64,000 nucleotides of DNA from Planobispora rosea (GTDB lineage: Bacteria; Actinomycetota; Actinomycetes; Streptosporangiales; Streptosporangiaceae), in the NCBI RefSeq assembly GCF_014648175.1, contig NZ_BMQP01000014.1, positions 124,001 to 188,000 of the forward strand. Reading direction: 5' to 3'. The position numbers were made by a program, and so were the translations under genes. The notes beneath the pieces are model-generated. The model was not told the DNA's origin, did not search any database, and was given only the letters and a program-made list of their open reading frames with translations. Of the stretch, positions 8,401-16,224 are shown piece after piece; positions within the stretch are counted from its first letter, which is position 1; each line of letters starts with the position of its first letter.

Positions 8401-11289
8401 CACATGGTGCCCGCCGCCGTGACGGTCGTGGACCGCCTGCCGCTGACGCCCAACGGCAAGCTGGACCGGGCCGCGCTGCCCGCCCCCGAGTTCGGCGGAG
8501 GCGGTTACGCCGCCCCCGCGACGCCCACCGAGCAGGCGATCGCCGGCATCTGGGCGCAGGTGCTCGGGACCGACCGGGTCGGCGTCGAGGACGACTTCTT
8601 CGAGCTGGGCGGCCACTCCCTGCTGGCCACCCAGGTCATCGCCAGGATGCGGCGCGCGCTCGGCGCGGGCGTCTCCCTGATGGACCTGTTCCGGCACCCC
8701 ACCGTCCGCGCGCTCGCCGCCCTGGCCGACACCCCCGCCGACGCCAGGCGGCCCCGCCGCCTGCTGCACGAGCTCACCCCGCCGCTCCCGCAGGACCGGT
8801 GCGTGCTCACCTATGTCTGCGTGCCGTACGGCGGCGGCAGCGCGGTGGTCTACCAGCCGCTGGCCGACGCCCTGCCCGAGGGGTACCGGCTGCTCTCGCT
8901 GGCCGTGCCGGGGCACGACGTGGGCCTGACCGAGGATCCGCTGCCCTTCGACGAGCTCGCCGCCCGCTGCGTGGCCGAGGTCCTGGAGCGGGTGCGGGGC
9001 CCCGTGGTGGTCTACGGTCACAGCAGCGTGGGCTCGGCCCTGGCCGTGGAGGTCGCCCGGCGGCTGGAGGCGGCGGGCCGGGTGCCGGAGGCCGTCTACA
9101 TCGGGGCGGCCTTCCCGTTCGCCCGGCCCCGCGGCCGGGTGATGAACGCGCTGTCCCGCCTGGCCCGCGCCTCCGCCGTGGCCTCCGACCGGGCCTACGG
9201 CAACTGGCTGGCCTCCATGGGCGTGGACCTCAGCGAGCTCACCCCCGAGCAGGCCCTGCACATCGTGCGCACCATGCGCGCCGAGGCCGAGCACGCCGAG
9301 CGGTACTTCACCGGTCTGCTCGACGGCGGGACCGCGCGGCTGCGGGCTCCGCTGGTCACGATCGCCGGTGCACGCGACCCGGCCACCGAGTACTACGAGG
9401 AGCGCTACCGCGAGTGGCACTTCCTGACCCCGACCAGTGTCCTGGTGGTGCTGGAGGAGGCGGGCCACTTCTTCGTCCGCTACCGCGCCGGGGAGCTGGC
9501 CGAGATCATCACCACCGCGCACCTCGCCGCGGATCCGGCGACGGACCCGGCGCAGAGGTCGGCGGCGGACCCGGCGCAGGGGCCTGCGGAGGGAGCGGAG
9601 GGGCGGCCGGCGGCGGGAGACGCGGCCGCATCGCCGCCGCGGCGCGAGGCCGGCGCGACCTGGTGGCTGGAGGCCGTCTCACGCTCCCCCGAGGCCGCGC
9701 GGCCCGCGGAGGCGACGGAGGTGGCGGAGGTGGCGGTGTCCTCGGGATCCGGGGAGGCCGCGGGGTTCGCGAAGGCCGCGAAGTCTGGGGAGGCCGTGAG
9801 GTCCGCGGAGGCCGCGGGCTCCGCGGGACCGGAACCCAGCATGCGGCGGTTCCTCGCGGTCGCCTCCGGCCAGCTCGTCTCGATCACCGGCTCCGCGCTC
9901 ACCGAGTTCGCCATTCCCATCTGGATCTACCTGACGACCGGCTCCGTGGCCAGTTTCGCCCTGTTCGCGGTGCTCGGCCTGGTCCCCGGCCTGCTGGTCG
10001 CGCCGCTGGCGGGGGCGGTGGTCGACCGGGTCAGCCGCAGGAAGGTCATGCTCTGCGGTGACATCGCGGCCTTCGGCACCCAGCTCGCCCTCGGCGGCCT
10101 GATCTGGACGGGGAACCTGCAGACCTGGCACATCTACCCGCTCCTGGTCTGCCTGTCCGTCGCGCTCACCTTCCAGCGCCTGGCCTACGCCTCGGCCATC
10201 CCGCAGCTGGTCCCCAAGCGGTACCTGGGCCACGCCAACGGGGTCAACCAGATGGTCACCGGCGTCTCCCAGCTGCTCGTGCCGCTGGTCGCCGCCGGAC
10301 TGGTGGCGGGCATCGGCCTGGAGGGCATCCTCGTCCTGGACGTGGTGAGCTACCTGTTCGCCATCGGCGTGCTGCTGGCCGTGCGTTTCCCCCGGACCAT
10401 GGCCCACCGCCGCCGGGAGACGGTGACGGCCGAGATCGTCGAGGGCTTCCGCTACTCGTGGGGGCACCGCGGCTTCCGGAGCATGCTGCTCTTCTTCGCG
10501 GTCCTCAACGTCTTCCTCGCACCGCTGTTCCTGATGATCTCTCCGCTGGTGCTGTCGTTCGGGACGCTCGGCGACGTGGGACGGGTCTCCTTCGCCTCGG
10601 GGCTGGGCGTGTTCCTCGGCGGCCTGGTGATGAGCGTGTGGGGCGGCCCGAGGCGGCTGCGGGTGCGCGGGATGTTGCTGTTCACCCTCGTCCTGGGCCT
10701 GTTCTGCCTGGTCACGGGGGTACGGGAGGACCTGGTCGTCATCGGGGCGGGCGCGTTCGGCATGGGGATGGCGCTCACCCTGGTGAACGGGATCTACGCC
10801 ACGATCGTCCAGGTCAAGGTGGCGCAGCGGTTCCACGGGCGGGTGTTCGCGCTCAACACGATGATCGCGTGGTCCACCATGCCGATCGGGTTCGGCCTGG
10901 TCGCACCGTACTCGTCGGCCGTGCTGGAGCCGCTCATGACACCGGACGGGCCGCTCGCCCCGACCCTGGGGGCGCTCCTGGGCACCGGTCCCGGCCGGGG
11001 CATCGCGCTGATGTACGTGATCTGCGCCGTGATGATCCTGGTGATCGCCGGTACGGCGCTGCGCCTGCGCTCGCTGACCCGCTTCGACCGGGAAGCGGTG
11101 GACTCCGTCCCCGACGACGTGCTCGGGTCCGTCGCCCTGGTCCGCCGGCGCCGGGCGGTCGGCGGCGCGAGCGACCGCGACGTGGGTGACGGCGCCGCAG
11201 GTGACGGCGGCATGGACGGCGGCATGGACGGCGGCATGGACGGCGGCGCGGATGAGCGCGTCCCGCACCGGGAGAAGGAGCTGCGATGA
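5455..11289 (+). CDS. NRPS module C-A-T-TE fused to an MFS exporter
   Basis: This 1944-aa protein has, in order: a condensation domain (about 45-460, HHIVADG at 178-184); an adenylation domain (about 490-1000, YTSGSTGRPKG at 652-662); a carrier domain (GGHSL, phosphopantetheine Ser1055); a type-I thioesterase (about 1100-1350, GHSSV with Ser1190 and a late GHFF histidine); an Ala/Glu/Pro-rich linker of about 105 residues; and a 12-helix MFS transporter from about 1463. Read against GrsA, the A-domain code is D-T-E-D-I-G-T-I-I. Its acidic residues at 239 and 278 suggest a cationic substrate such as lysine or ornithine (inference). The TE is in the first gene rather than the last, so release needs action in trans. 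The tail carries GGMD repeats. The stop overlaps the next start as ATGA. Confidence 0.93.
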   Translation: MLDELDSRVAALSPAKRALLLQRLRGGAAAAVAPIPRRPAGAPAPLTFGQERIWFLDQLDPGDVAFNMCLTQRWRGRLELDALQSAVTAVVGRHESLRTRFRAEDGTPVQEVVPEAAVPVEFLDHSEAGPDAPAPGEWARAAVAARTNTPFDLAQAPLLRVSALRLGAEDHVICVVCHHIVADGVSLNHFADELAARYGAGPAYEPPPLPVQYPDFAAWQRERLTEEAVGRSLAYWTARLADPPVLELPTDRPRPAVHSSRGDVVTVTLGAEPAAALEELASRHGATLFMTLLAAYQALLARHTGQEDICVGSPAAGRDRVELEPLIGFFLNTLVLRGDLSGDPAFHELLDRTRTAVLDAFDHQDIPFEQVMGELRVERDLSRSALFQTMFVLHTQNEGRGPAVPESLRDRGIEEITGFDTGYTAAKFDLSLDAWRTPDGLNLAFGYATDLFDRDTVTALAGRFTRLLAAVAADPGLRLSEIDPLSGEERRRILEWSVNTAPPCADTVPGLFAASLAARPDAPAVTCGGRTLTYAELDARADALARALRAAGAGPESVVAVAMDRSPDLIAALLAVWKAGGAYLPLDPAYPPSRQAAMLADSGAQVVLTTTALRERLPDGPYRVLRVDGELPPGTPDPLPAPDPGRAAYVIYTSGSTGRPKGVVVEHRALAARVGWMREAYGLTPDDRVLQFATVSFDTHAEEVYPCLAAGAALVLLPGGGEFLPDFLATPYARDLTVLDLPTPYWHELVTDLETVDWPPGLRLTILGADQAQAAAVTAWHRHFGGRVRLMNTYGPTEATIIASAAELRAGDRRPPIGRPIAATSLYVLDERRRLAPVGVPGELYIGGAGLARGYLGRPDLTAERFVPDPYGGGRLYRSGDRARWRADGELEFLGRADDQVKVRGYRIEPGEIESCLLAHPAVAQAVVLAERGNLLAYVVPAAEAPATGGAPGADMTTGGAPAAGAGLGPELREHVARALPAHMVPAAVTVVDRLPLTPNGKLDRAALPAPEFGGGGYAAPATPTEQAIAGIWAQVLGTDRVGVEDDFFELGGHSLLATQVIARMRRALGAGVSLMDLFRHPTVRALAALADTPADARRPRRLLHELTPPLPQDRCVLTYVCVPYGGGSAVVYQPLADALPEGYRLLSLAVPGHDVGLTEDPLPFDELAARCVAEVLERVRGPVVVYGHSSVGSALAVEVARRLEAAGRVPEAVYIGAAFPFARPRGRVMNALSRLARASAVASDRAYGNWLASMGVDLSELTPEQALHIVRTMRAEAEHAERYFTGLLDGGTARLRAPLVTIAGARDPATEYYEERYREWHFLTPTSVLVVLEEAGHFFVRYRAGELAEIITTAHLAADPATDPAQRSAADPAQGPAEGAEGRPAAGDAAASPPRREAGATWWLEAVSRSPEAARPAEATEVAEVAVSSGSGEAAGFAKAAKSGEAVRSAEAAGSAGPEPSMRRFLAVASGQLVSITGSALTEFAIPIWIYLTTGSVASFALFAVLGLVPGLLVAPLAGAVVDRVSRRKVMLCGDIAAFGTQLALGGLIWTGNLQTWHIYPLLVCLSVALTFQRLAYASAIPQLVPKRYLGHANGVNQMVTGVSQLLVPLVAAGLVAGIGLEGILVLDVVSYLFAIGVLLAVRFPRTMAHRRRETVTAEIVEGFRYSWGHRGFRSMLLFFAVLNVFLAPLFLMISPLVLSFGTLGDVGRVSFASGLGVFLGGLVMSVWGGPRRLRVRGMLLFTLVLGLFCLVTGVREDLVVIGAGAFGMGMALTLVNGIYATIVQVKVAQRFHGRVFALNTMIAWSTMPIGFGLVAPYSSAVLEPLMTPDGPLAPTLGALLGTGPGRGIALMYVICAVMILVIAGTALRLRSLTRFDREAVDSVPDDVLGSVALVRRRRAVGGASDRDVGDGAAGDGGMDGGMDGGMDGGADERVPHREKELR
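11203..11250 (+). repeat. 12-bp tandem repeat coding GGMD
   Basis: The unit GGCGGCATGGAC occurs three times in a row, followed by a diverged copy, at the 3' end of the NRPS-MFS gene. It encodes a Gly-Gly-Met-Asp tail. The repeat is in frame, so slippage would change the tail length without breaking the protein. Confidence 0.75.
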
Positions 11290-12794
11290 CGGACACGCCG
11301 GTGGTGCGGACCGTACCGGACCTGCTGCGGCTGCGCGCCGCCCAGGACCCCGGACGGACCGCGATCGAGGTGGCGGGCGGTGACGCGCTGACCTTCGAGG
11401 AGTGGGAGCGGCGTTCGGACGCCGTCGCCCACGGCCTGCTCGGCCTGGGGGTGCGCCCCGGCGACCGGGTCGGGCTGCTGTTCGGCGGCGGGGACTGGAC
11501 CGGCTTCGCCGTCGCCTACTGCGCCGCGCAGAAGGCCGGGGCGGTGGCCGTGCCGCTCTCCGACCGCCTCGCCGCGCCGGAGGCCGGGTACATGCTCGAC
11601 CACTGCTCGGCCTCCGTCGTGGTGCACGCCGAGGGACTGACCCCGCCGGCGGGGCCGTACCCCGCCGTGCCCGCCGCGCGGCTGGAGAACGGCGGCGAGG
11701 GTCCCACCGGGATCCGGGTCCGGTCGGGCGACCTGGCTCAGATCCTCTACACCTCGGGCACCACCGGGCGGCCCAAGGGCGTCAGCGCCAGTCACGCCAA
11801 CCTGGTCCACGGCTGCGAGACCCGGCCGAAGCGGCGCCGCTTCCGGCACTCCGAGCACCTGCTGCACGCCTTCCCGATCGGGACCAACGCCGGTCAGAGC
11901 ATGCTGATGAACGCCCTGGACGCCTACCCCACGGTCGTGACCCTCGCCCGGTTCACCCCGGGCAGGTTCGCCCGGCTGATCGAGTCGTACCGGGCCGGAA
12001 CCGTCTTCGTCGTGCCCGCGATGGTGATCGAACTGCTCAACTCGGGGCTGCACGAGCGCCACGACCTGTCGAGCGTCGTGCTCCTCGGCTCGTCGGCGGC
12101 GGCCCTCCCCCCGGCGCTGTCCGCCCGGCTGGCCGCGGCCTTCCCCAACGCCACGGTGACGAACTACTACACCTCCACCGAGGCGGCCCCCGCCCAGACG
12201 ATCATGATCTACGACCCGGCCAGGCCCGCCGCGCTGGGCCGCCCGGCCTTCGGCGGCGCCCTGCGCGTCGCCGACCGCGAGGGCCGCCCGCTGCCGCCCG
12301 GCGAGACGGGCGAGATCTGGCTGCGCTCCCCCGCGGCCACCCGCAGCTACTACGGCGACGACCGGGCCAGCGCCGAGACGTTCCGGGACGGCTGGGTGCG
12401 GATGGGGGACGTCGGGCACCTCGACGCCGACGGCTACCTCTACCTGGACGACCGGGAGAGCGACGTGGTGAAGACCGGGGCCTTCAAGGTCTCGACGCTC
12501 CAGGTGGAGGCCGCGCTGTACGAGCACCCGCAGATCAAGGAGGCGGCGGTGGTCGGCGTCGCGCACCAGGTGCTGGGCACCGTGCTCGCCGCCGCCGTCG
12601 TGCCGCGCTCCCCGGACCTGTCCACCGGCGAGCTGCGCGCCTTCCTGATGGACCGGCTGGCCCGGCACGAGCTGCCCGAACGGGTGCTGGTCATGGACAC
12701 GCTGCCCAGGAACCAGTCCGGCAAAGTCATCAAGGGGCGCCTGCGGGAACTGCTCGACGGCCCCGCGGCCCAGGCACGAACGGAAGGTGCGTGA
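11286..12794 (+). CDS. Stand-alone acyl/aryl-AMP ligase
   Basis: This 502-aa member of the ANL superfamily has A3 motif YTSGTTGRPKG (155-165), A5-like NYYTSTEA, A7/A8 motifs (GDVGHLD and a KTGAFKVS hinge region) and the A10 lysine in NQSGK (Lys480). It has no carrier domain. It lacks a clear FAAL-type insertion, so it could load a short or aromatic carboxylic acid onto the free carrier protein encoded at 14409 or onto the C-T protein. It sits inside the NRPS operon with 4-bp overlaps, so it probably supplies the starter acyl group. The substrate cannot be predicted from sequence alone. Confidence 0.88.
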   Translation: MTDTPVVRTVPDLLRLRAAQDPGRTAIEVAGGDALTFEEWERRSDAVAHGLLGLGVRPGDRVGLLFGGGDWTGFAVAYCAAQKAGAVAVPLSDRLAAPEAGYMLDHCSASVVVHAEGLTPPAGPYPAVPAARLENGGEGPTGIRVRSGDLAQILYTSGTTGRPKGVSASHANLVHGCETRPKRRRFRHSEHLLHAFPIGTNAGQSMLMNALDAYPTVVTLARFTPGRFARLIESYRAGTVFVVPAMVIELLNSGLHERHDLSSVVLLGSSAAALPPALSARLAAAFPNATVTNYYTSTEAAPAQTIMIYDPARPAALGRPAFGGALRVADREGRPLPPGETGEIWLRSPAATRSYYGDDRASAETFRDGWVRMGDVGHLDADGYLYLDDRESDVVKTGAFKVSTLQVEAALYEHPQIKEAAVVGVAHQVLGTVLAAAVVPRSPDLSTGELRAFLMDRLARHELPERVLVMDTLPRNQSGKVIKGRLRELLDGPAAQARTEGA

Positions 12795-12798
12795 CGCC

Positions 12799-14415
12799 AT
12801 GCGATCATCGGTAACCGGGGACCGGGCCTCCCTCGCCCAGCACGGGATGTGGCTCACCGAGCGGACGGGAGTGAGCGGGGGTGCCGCGCACCACATGCCG
12901 CTCGCCGTGCACCTGGAAGGGCCGCTGGACGAGGCCGCGCTGCGGGACGCCTGCGCCGCCGTCGCCGCCCGCCACCCCGTTCTCGCCTCCGCACTGGTGG
13001 AGGAGGACGGTGAGCTGCGGCTCGTCCCCGGCGCGGCCGGACCGCCCTTCACCGTCGAGGACGCGGCCGAGGACGACGTGCCCGCCGCCCTCGGCGAGGA
13101 GGTGGCCCGCCCCTTCGACCTGTCCGCGGGGCCGCTCGCCCGGTTCACGCTGTTCCGGCTGGATCCCAAGCGGCACGTCCTGCTGGTCGTCGCCCACCAC
13201 GCCGCCTTCGACGGCATGTCGAAGGACCTCCTCCTGCGCGACCTGGCCGCCGCCTACGGCGGTTCTCCCCTCGCCGCGCTGGAGACCTCCTACGGTACGG
13301 CGACGGCCGGCGAGCACGACCGGGTGGCGGCGGAACTGGAGGCCGCGGCGGAGTTCTGGCGCCCCCGCTGGAAGGACGGGGGCGGGCTGCTGCTCCCCGG
13401 ACTGCGGCGTGTGTCGCTGCGGGCCGCTCCCGGCGGCACGGTGGACGTGGCCCTCGGCTCCGGCCTGGGCTCCGCGCTCGGCCCGGCCGCCGAGCGGATC
13501 GGCGTCACCCGCTTCGAGCTGCTGCTGGCCGCGGTGCACACGCTGCTGTACGGCTACGGCAACGCCCCGGCCACCGTGTCCGTGGACGTCTCGACGCGGA
13601 CCGGGCAGACGCGCGACCACGTGGGGATGTTCGTCAACGAGCTCCCGGTGACCGCCTCACCGGGCGGGACGCCCTCCCTGGACGGGGCGTCCTCCCCGGA
13701 CGGGACGTTCGCCGCCTTCGCCCGGTCGGTCCGTGACGAGCTGCGCGCGGCGTACCGGTTCAGGGAGGTGCCGGTCGCGCGCGCCCTGGGCGGTGTCTCC
13801 CCCCGCGCCTCGCTCACCCCGGTCTCGATGAGCTACCGCAGGCGTGGCGAGGACCCCCTCTTCCCCGACCTCGCCTCCCGCGTCGAGTGGACGATGTCCA
13901 ACGGCACGGTCCGGGGGACGCTGCACCTGCAGGCCGTGGAGGCTCCGGACGGTGGCGTCACCGCGCTCCTGCGGTTCGACCCCGAGTGCCTGGACCGCGC
14001 CTCCTGCGAGGCCGTCGCCGGGCATCTGACGACCCTGCTGCGCGCCGTCGCCGCCCGCCCCGACACGCCGATCGCCGAGCTGCCGCTCCCGCCCCGGCAG
14101 CAGGGGGCCACGGTGACGGCCGCCCCCTCCGCCGCCGGGTCCGCCGCACTCACCTCTGCCGGGACCGCAGTCACAGGCGGGTCCGCCGTACTGGAGGAGG
14201 TCCTGGAGATCTGGCGCGAGGTCCTCGGCTTCGACGACATCGCCCCGGACGACGACCTGTTCGACCTCGGCGGCCACTCGTTGTCCATCACGCAGATCAT
14301 CGCCAGGGTCCGCGACCGGATGGGCGTGGAGCTCTCCTTCGAGGTGTTCATCGACACCCCGACCGCCGCGGGCGTCGCCGCCGAGGCCGACCGGCTGCGG
14401 GAGGAGGCGTGCTGA
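12799..14415 (+). CDS. NRPS condensation-carrier didomain (C-T)
   Basis: This 538-aa protein starts with a C domain (HHAAFDG at 133-139, so the second His and the Asp of HHxxxDG are kept). After an Ala/Thr-rich linker it ends in a carrier domain with GGHSL at phosphopantetheine Ser494. It has no A domain, so its carrier must be loaded in trans. The ATG at 12799 has GGAAGG 11 nt upstream. A GTG at 12787 overlapping the previous stop is an alternative that adds four residues. Its role is probably acyl transfer from the AMP-ligase product to the first amino acid, or chain holding; this is inference. Confidence 0.88.
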   Translation: MRSSVTGDRASLAQHGMWLTERTGVSGGAAHHMPLAVHLEGPLDEAALRDACAAVAARHPVLASALVEEDGELRLVPGAAGPPFTVEDAAEDDVPAALGEEVARPFDLSAGPLARFTLFRLDPKRHVLLVVAHHAAFDGMSKDLLLRDLAAAYGGSPLAALETSYGTATAGEHDRVAAELEAAAEFWRPRWKDGGGLLLPGLRRVSLRAAPGGTVDVALGSGLGSALGPAAERIGVTRFELLLAAVHTLLYGYGNAPATVSVDVSTRTGQTRDHVGMFVNELPVTASPGGTPSLDGASSPDGTFAAFARSVRDELRAAYRFREVPVARALGGVSPRASLTPVSMSYRRRGEDPLFPDLASRVEWTMSNGTVRGTLHLQAVEAPDGGVTALLRFDPECLDRASCEAVAGHLTTLLRAVAARPDTPIAELPLPPRQQGATVTAAPSAAGSAALTSAGTAVTGGSAVLEEVLEIWREVLGFDDIAPDDDLFDLGGHSLSITQIIARVRDRMGVELSFEVFIDTPTAAGVAAEADRLREEAC

Positions 14416-14648
14416 GGCGGCGCCTGGCCGAGCTGCTCTCCCGCGCGAGCGACGGTGACCTCGGCGTCGAGGAGATCATGTCGGCCTCCGGCTCGCTGAC
14501 CGCCCTGGGCGTCACCTCCCTCACCTACCTGCGGCTGATCGACGCGGTGGAGGAGGAGTTCGGCGTCGAGCTGGACGGCCCGGCCGTCCTCGACACCCTG
14601 GACGGGCTGGCCGCCCACATCGCCGACCGGCAGGCGGCGCCGCGATGA
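14409..14648 (+). CDS. Stand-alone carrier protein (PCP/ACP)
   Basis: This 79-aa protein begins at a GTG inside the end of the C-T gene (7-bp overlap) and ends in an ATGA overlap with the next gene. The motif LGVTSL places the phosphopantetheine serine at Ser37. The helix pattern after it (LIDAVEEEFGVEL) is typical of small carrier proteins. It has GVTSL rather than GGHSL, so it is closer to aryl or acyl carriers than to embedded PCPs. It is the natural partner of the AMP ligase at 11286. Confidence 0.88.
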   Translation: MLRRRLAELLSRASDGDLGVEEIMSASGSLTALGVTSLTYLRLIDAVEEEFGVELDGPAVLDTLDGLAAHIADRQAAPR

Positions 14649-16039
14649 CCGGGCGCCCCTTCGCCCGGCTGCGCTCGACGACGGTGGAGTTCACCGGGGA
14701 ACGCGGCGGCGAGGCCCCGCTCACCTGGGGGCAGCGGTCCATCTGGCGCATCACCCGGTGGCTGGAGGACGGCGACCCCTACTTCAACACGCCGTGGGTG
14801 CTCCCCGTCCTCGGCAGGCCGGACCTCGACACCGTGCTGCGGGCGCTGGGAACGCTCGTCGAGCGGCACGAGTCCCTCAGGACCACCTGCCGGGAGACCC
14901 CGGCGGGGCCCGTCCAGCGGGTCGCGTCCGGCGGGCGGCTGACCGTCGGGATATACGACGCGGTGGACGCCACGCCGCGGCAGGTCGCCGCGGAGCTCGC
15001 CGCCGAGCTCGCCGCCGAGGGCTTCGACTACGCCGCCGAGCTGCCGCTGCGGTGCGCCGTCGTGACGGCGGACGGGCGGCCGAGGGCGCTGGCCCTGGCC
15101 CTGTCCCACCTGGCCGTCGACGCCTGGGCGCTCGACCTGCTCGCCACCGAGTGGCGGCGGCTGCTGGCCGGTGAGGAGCTGCCGCCGCCCGCGTGGCAGC
15201 CGATGGACCAGGCCGCCTTCGAGCGGTCGGACAAGGGCGCCGAGCGCGGCGAGCGGGCCCTGCGCCACTGGCGGTCGGTGCTGGAGCGGGCGCCCGGGAC
15301 GCTGTTCGACCACCCGCCGGGCACGCCGGAGGATCCGCGGTTCGTCAGGGTCGGCATGGAGTCGGCCGCCGTCGCGGCCGCCGCCCGGGTGCTGGCGGAG
15401 CGCTGGTCGGTCAGCACCACCAGCGTGCTGCTGACGGCGAGCGCCGTGCTGCTGACCGCGCTGACCGGCCGCGGTACGGCGGTCATGCAGTTCATCGTGG
15501 GCAACCGGCACGACCCGCGGCTCCGCGACATGGTGGGCACCGCCGTACAGGACGGGTTGTTCGTGCTCGACCTGCCGGACGGCACGTTCGCCGACGCCGT
15601 CCGGGCCGGGCACCGGCAGGCGCTGATCACCTACCGGCACGCGCACTACGAGCCGTACGCGATGATGGCGCTGCGTGAGAAGACCGGGCCCGTCGACCTG
15701 TCGGCCTACTTCAACGACGTGCGCACCGTCCCCGCCTGGCCGAACCTGCCCGCCCAGGCCACCCGGGACCCGGCCGCGCTCACCGGGCGGACGAGGACCT
15801 TCCACGTCGGCTCCTGGGCCGAGGTGGACGCGAAGGTGTTCTTCGCCACCGGGCCCGCCACCCACACCTGCCAGCTCTACCTGCTGACCGACACCGCGTA
15901 CCTGCCGCGTCCCATCGCCTACGCGCTGCTGCGGGGCGTGGAGACGCTGCTGGTGCGCTGCGTGACCGAGGAGGTGCCGCTCGGCCGGGTCGCCGGGATG
16001 TGCGGCCTCGTCGGCGCCCTATCCGAGGAGATGACATGA
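14645..16039 (+). CDS. Stand-alone condensation-like domain with degenerate HHxxxDG
   Basis: This 464-aa free C-domain protein has LTWGQRSIW near the N-terminus (C1 motif-like) and SHLAVDA at 154-160 where HHxxxDG is expected. The catalytic second His (His155) and the Asp (159) are present, but the first His is Ser and the Gly is Ala. It could be an active but divergent C domain, an amide- or ester-forming transferase, or a structural partner. It is coupled by ATGA overlaps on both sides, so it is made in step with the carrier protein and MbtH. Confidence 0.8.
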   Translation: MTGRPFARLRSTTVEFTGERGGEAPLTWGQRSIWRITRWLEDGDPYFNTPWVLPVLGRPDLDTVLRALGTLVERHESLRTTCRETPAGPVQRVASGGRLTVGIYDAVDATPRQVAAELAAELAAEGFDYAAELPLRCAVVTADGRPRALALALSHLAVDAWALDLLATEWRRLLAGEELPPPAWQPMDQAAFERSDKGAERGERALRHWRSVLERAPGTLFDHPPGTPEDPRFVRVGMESAAVAAAARVLAERWSVSTTSVLLTASAVLLTALTGRGTAVMQFIVGNRHDPRLRDMVGTAVQDGLFVLDLPDGTFADAVRAGHRQALITYRHAHYEPYAMMALREKTGPVDLSAYFNDVRTVPAWPNLPAQATRDPAALTGRTRTFHVGSWAEVDAKVFFATGPATHTCQLYLLTDTAYLPRPIAYALLRGVETLLVRCVTEEVPLGRVAGMCGLVGALSEEMT

Positions 16040-16224
16040 CGGACGGTCCCATGCGCGTGGTCGTCAACGACGAGGAGCAGTACTCCGTCTGGTGGTCCGG
16101 CAGGGAGCTGCCGCCGGGATGGACCGCCACCGGGTTCGAGGGCTCCCGGCAGGAGTGCCTGGACCACATCGCGACGGTGTGGACGGACATGCGGCCGCTC
16201 AGCGTCAGGAACCGGGCACTTTGA
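16036..16224 (+). CDS. mbtH: MbtH-like protein
   Basis: This 62-aa protein has the family signature: N-E-Q-YS-W (NDEEQYSVWW), PPGW, and the conserved W-DMRP (VWTDMRPLS). MbtH-like proteins bind and activate NRPS adenylation domains and are usually needed for their solubility or activity. The ATG overlaps the previous stop by 4 bp and the stop overlaps the TTG of the next C-domain gene. It can serve any of the three A domains in the operon. Confidence 0.95.
   Translation: MTDGPMRVVVNDEEQYSVWWSGRELPPGWTATGFEGSRQECLDHIATVWTDMRPLSVRNRAL

Noticed and set aside
5317..9522. A 1401-codon minus-strand frame under the first NRPS gene
   Set aside because: The plus-strand frame carries all NRPS motifs. 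The minus frame is compositionally biased and has no domain.
9841..11289. Independent MFS gene starting at ATG 9841
   Set aside because: There is no convincing ribosome site and the frame is continuous with the NRPS part. Treated as a fusion, with the internal start left as a testable alternative.
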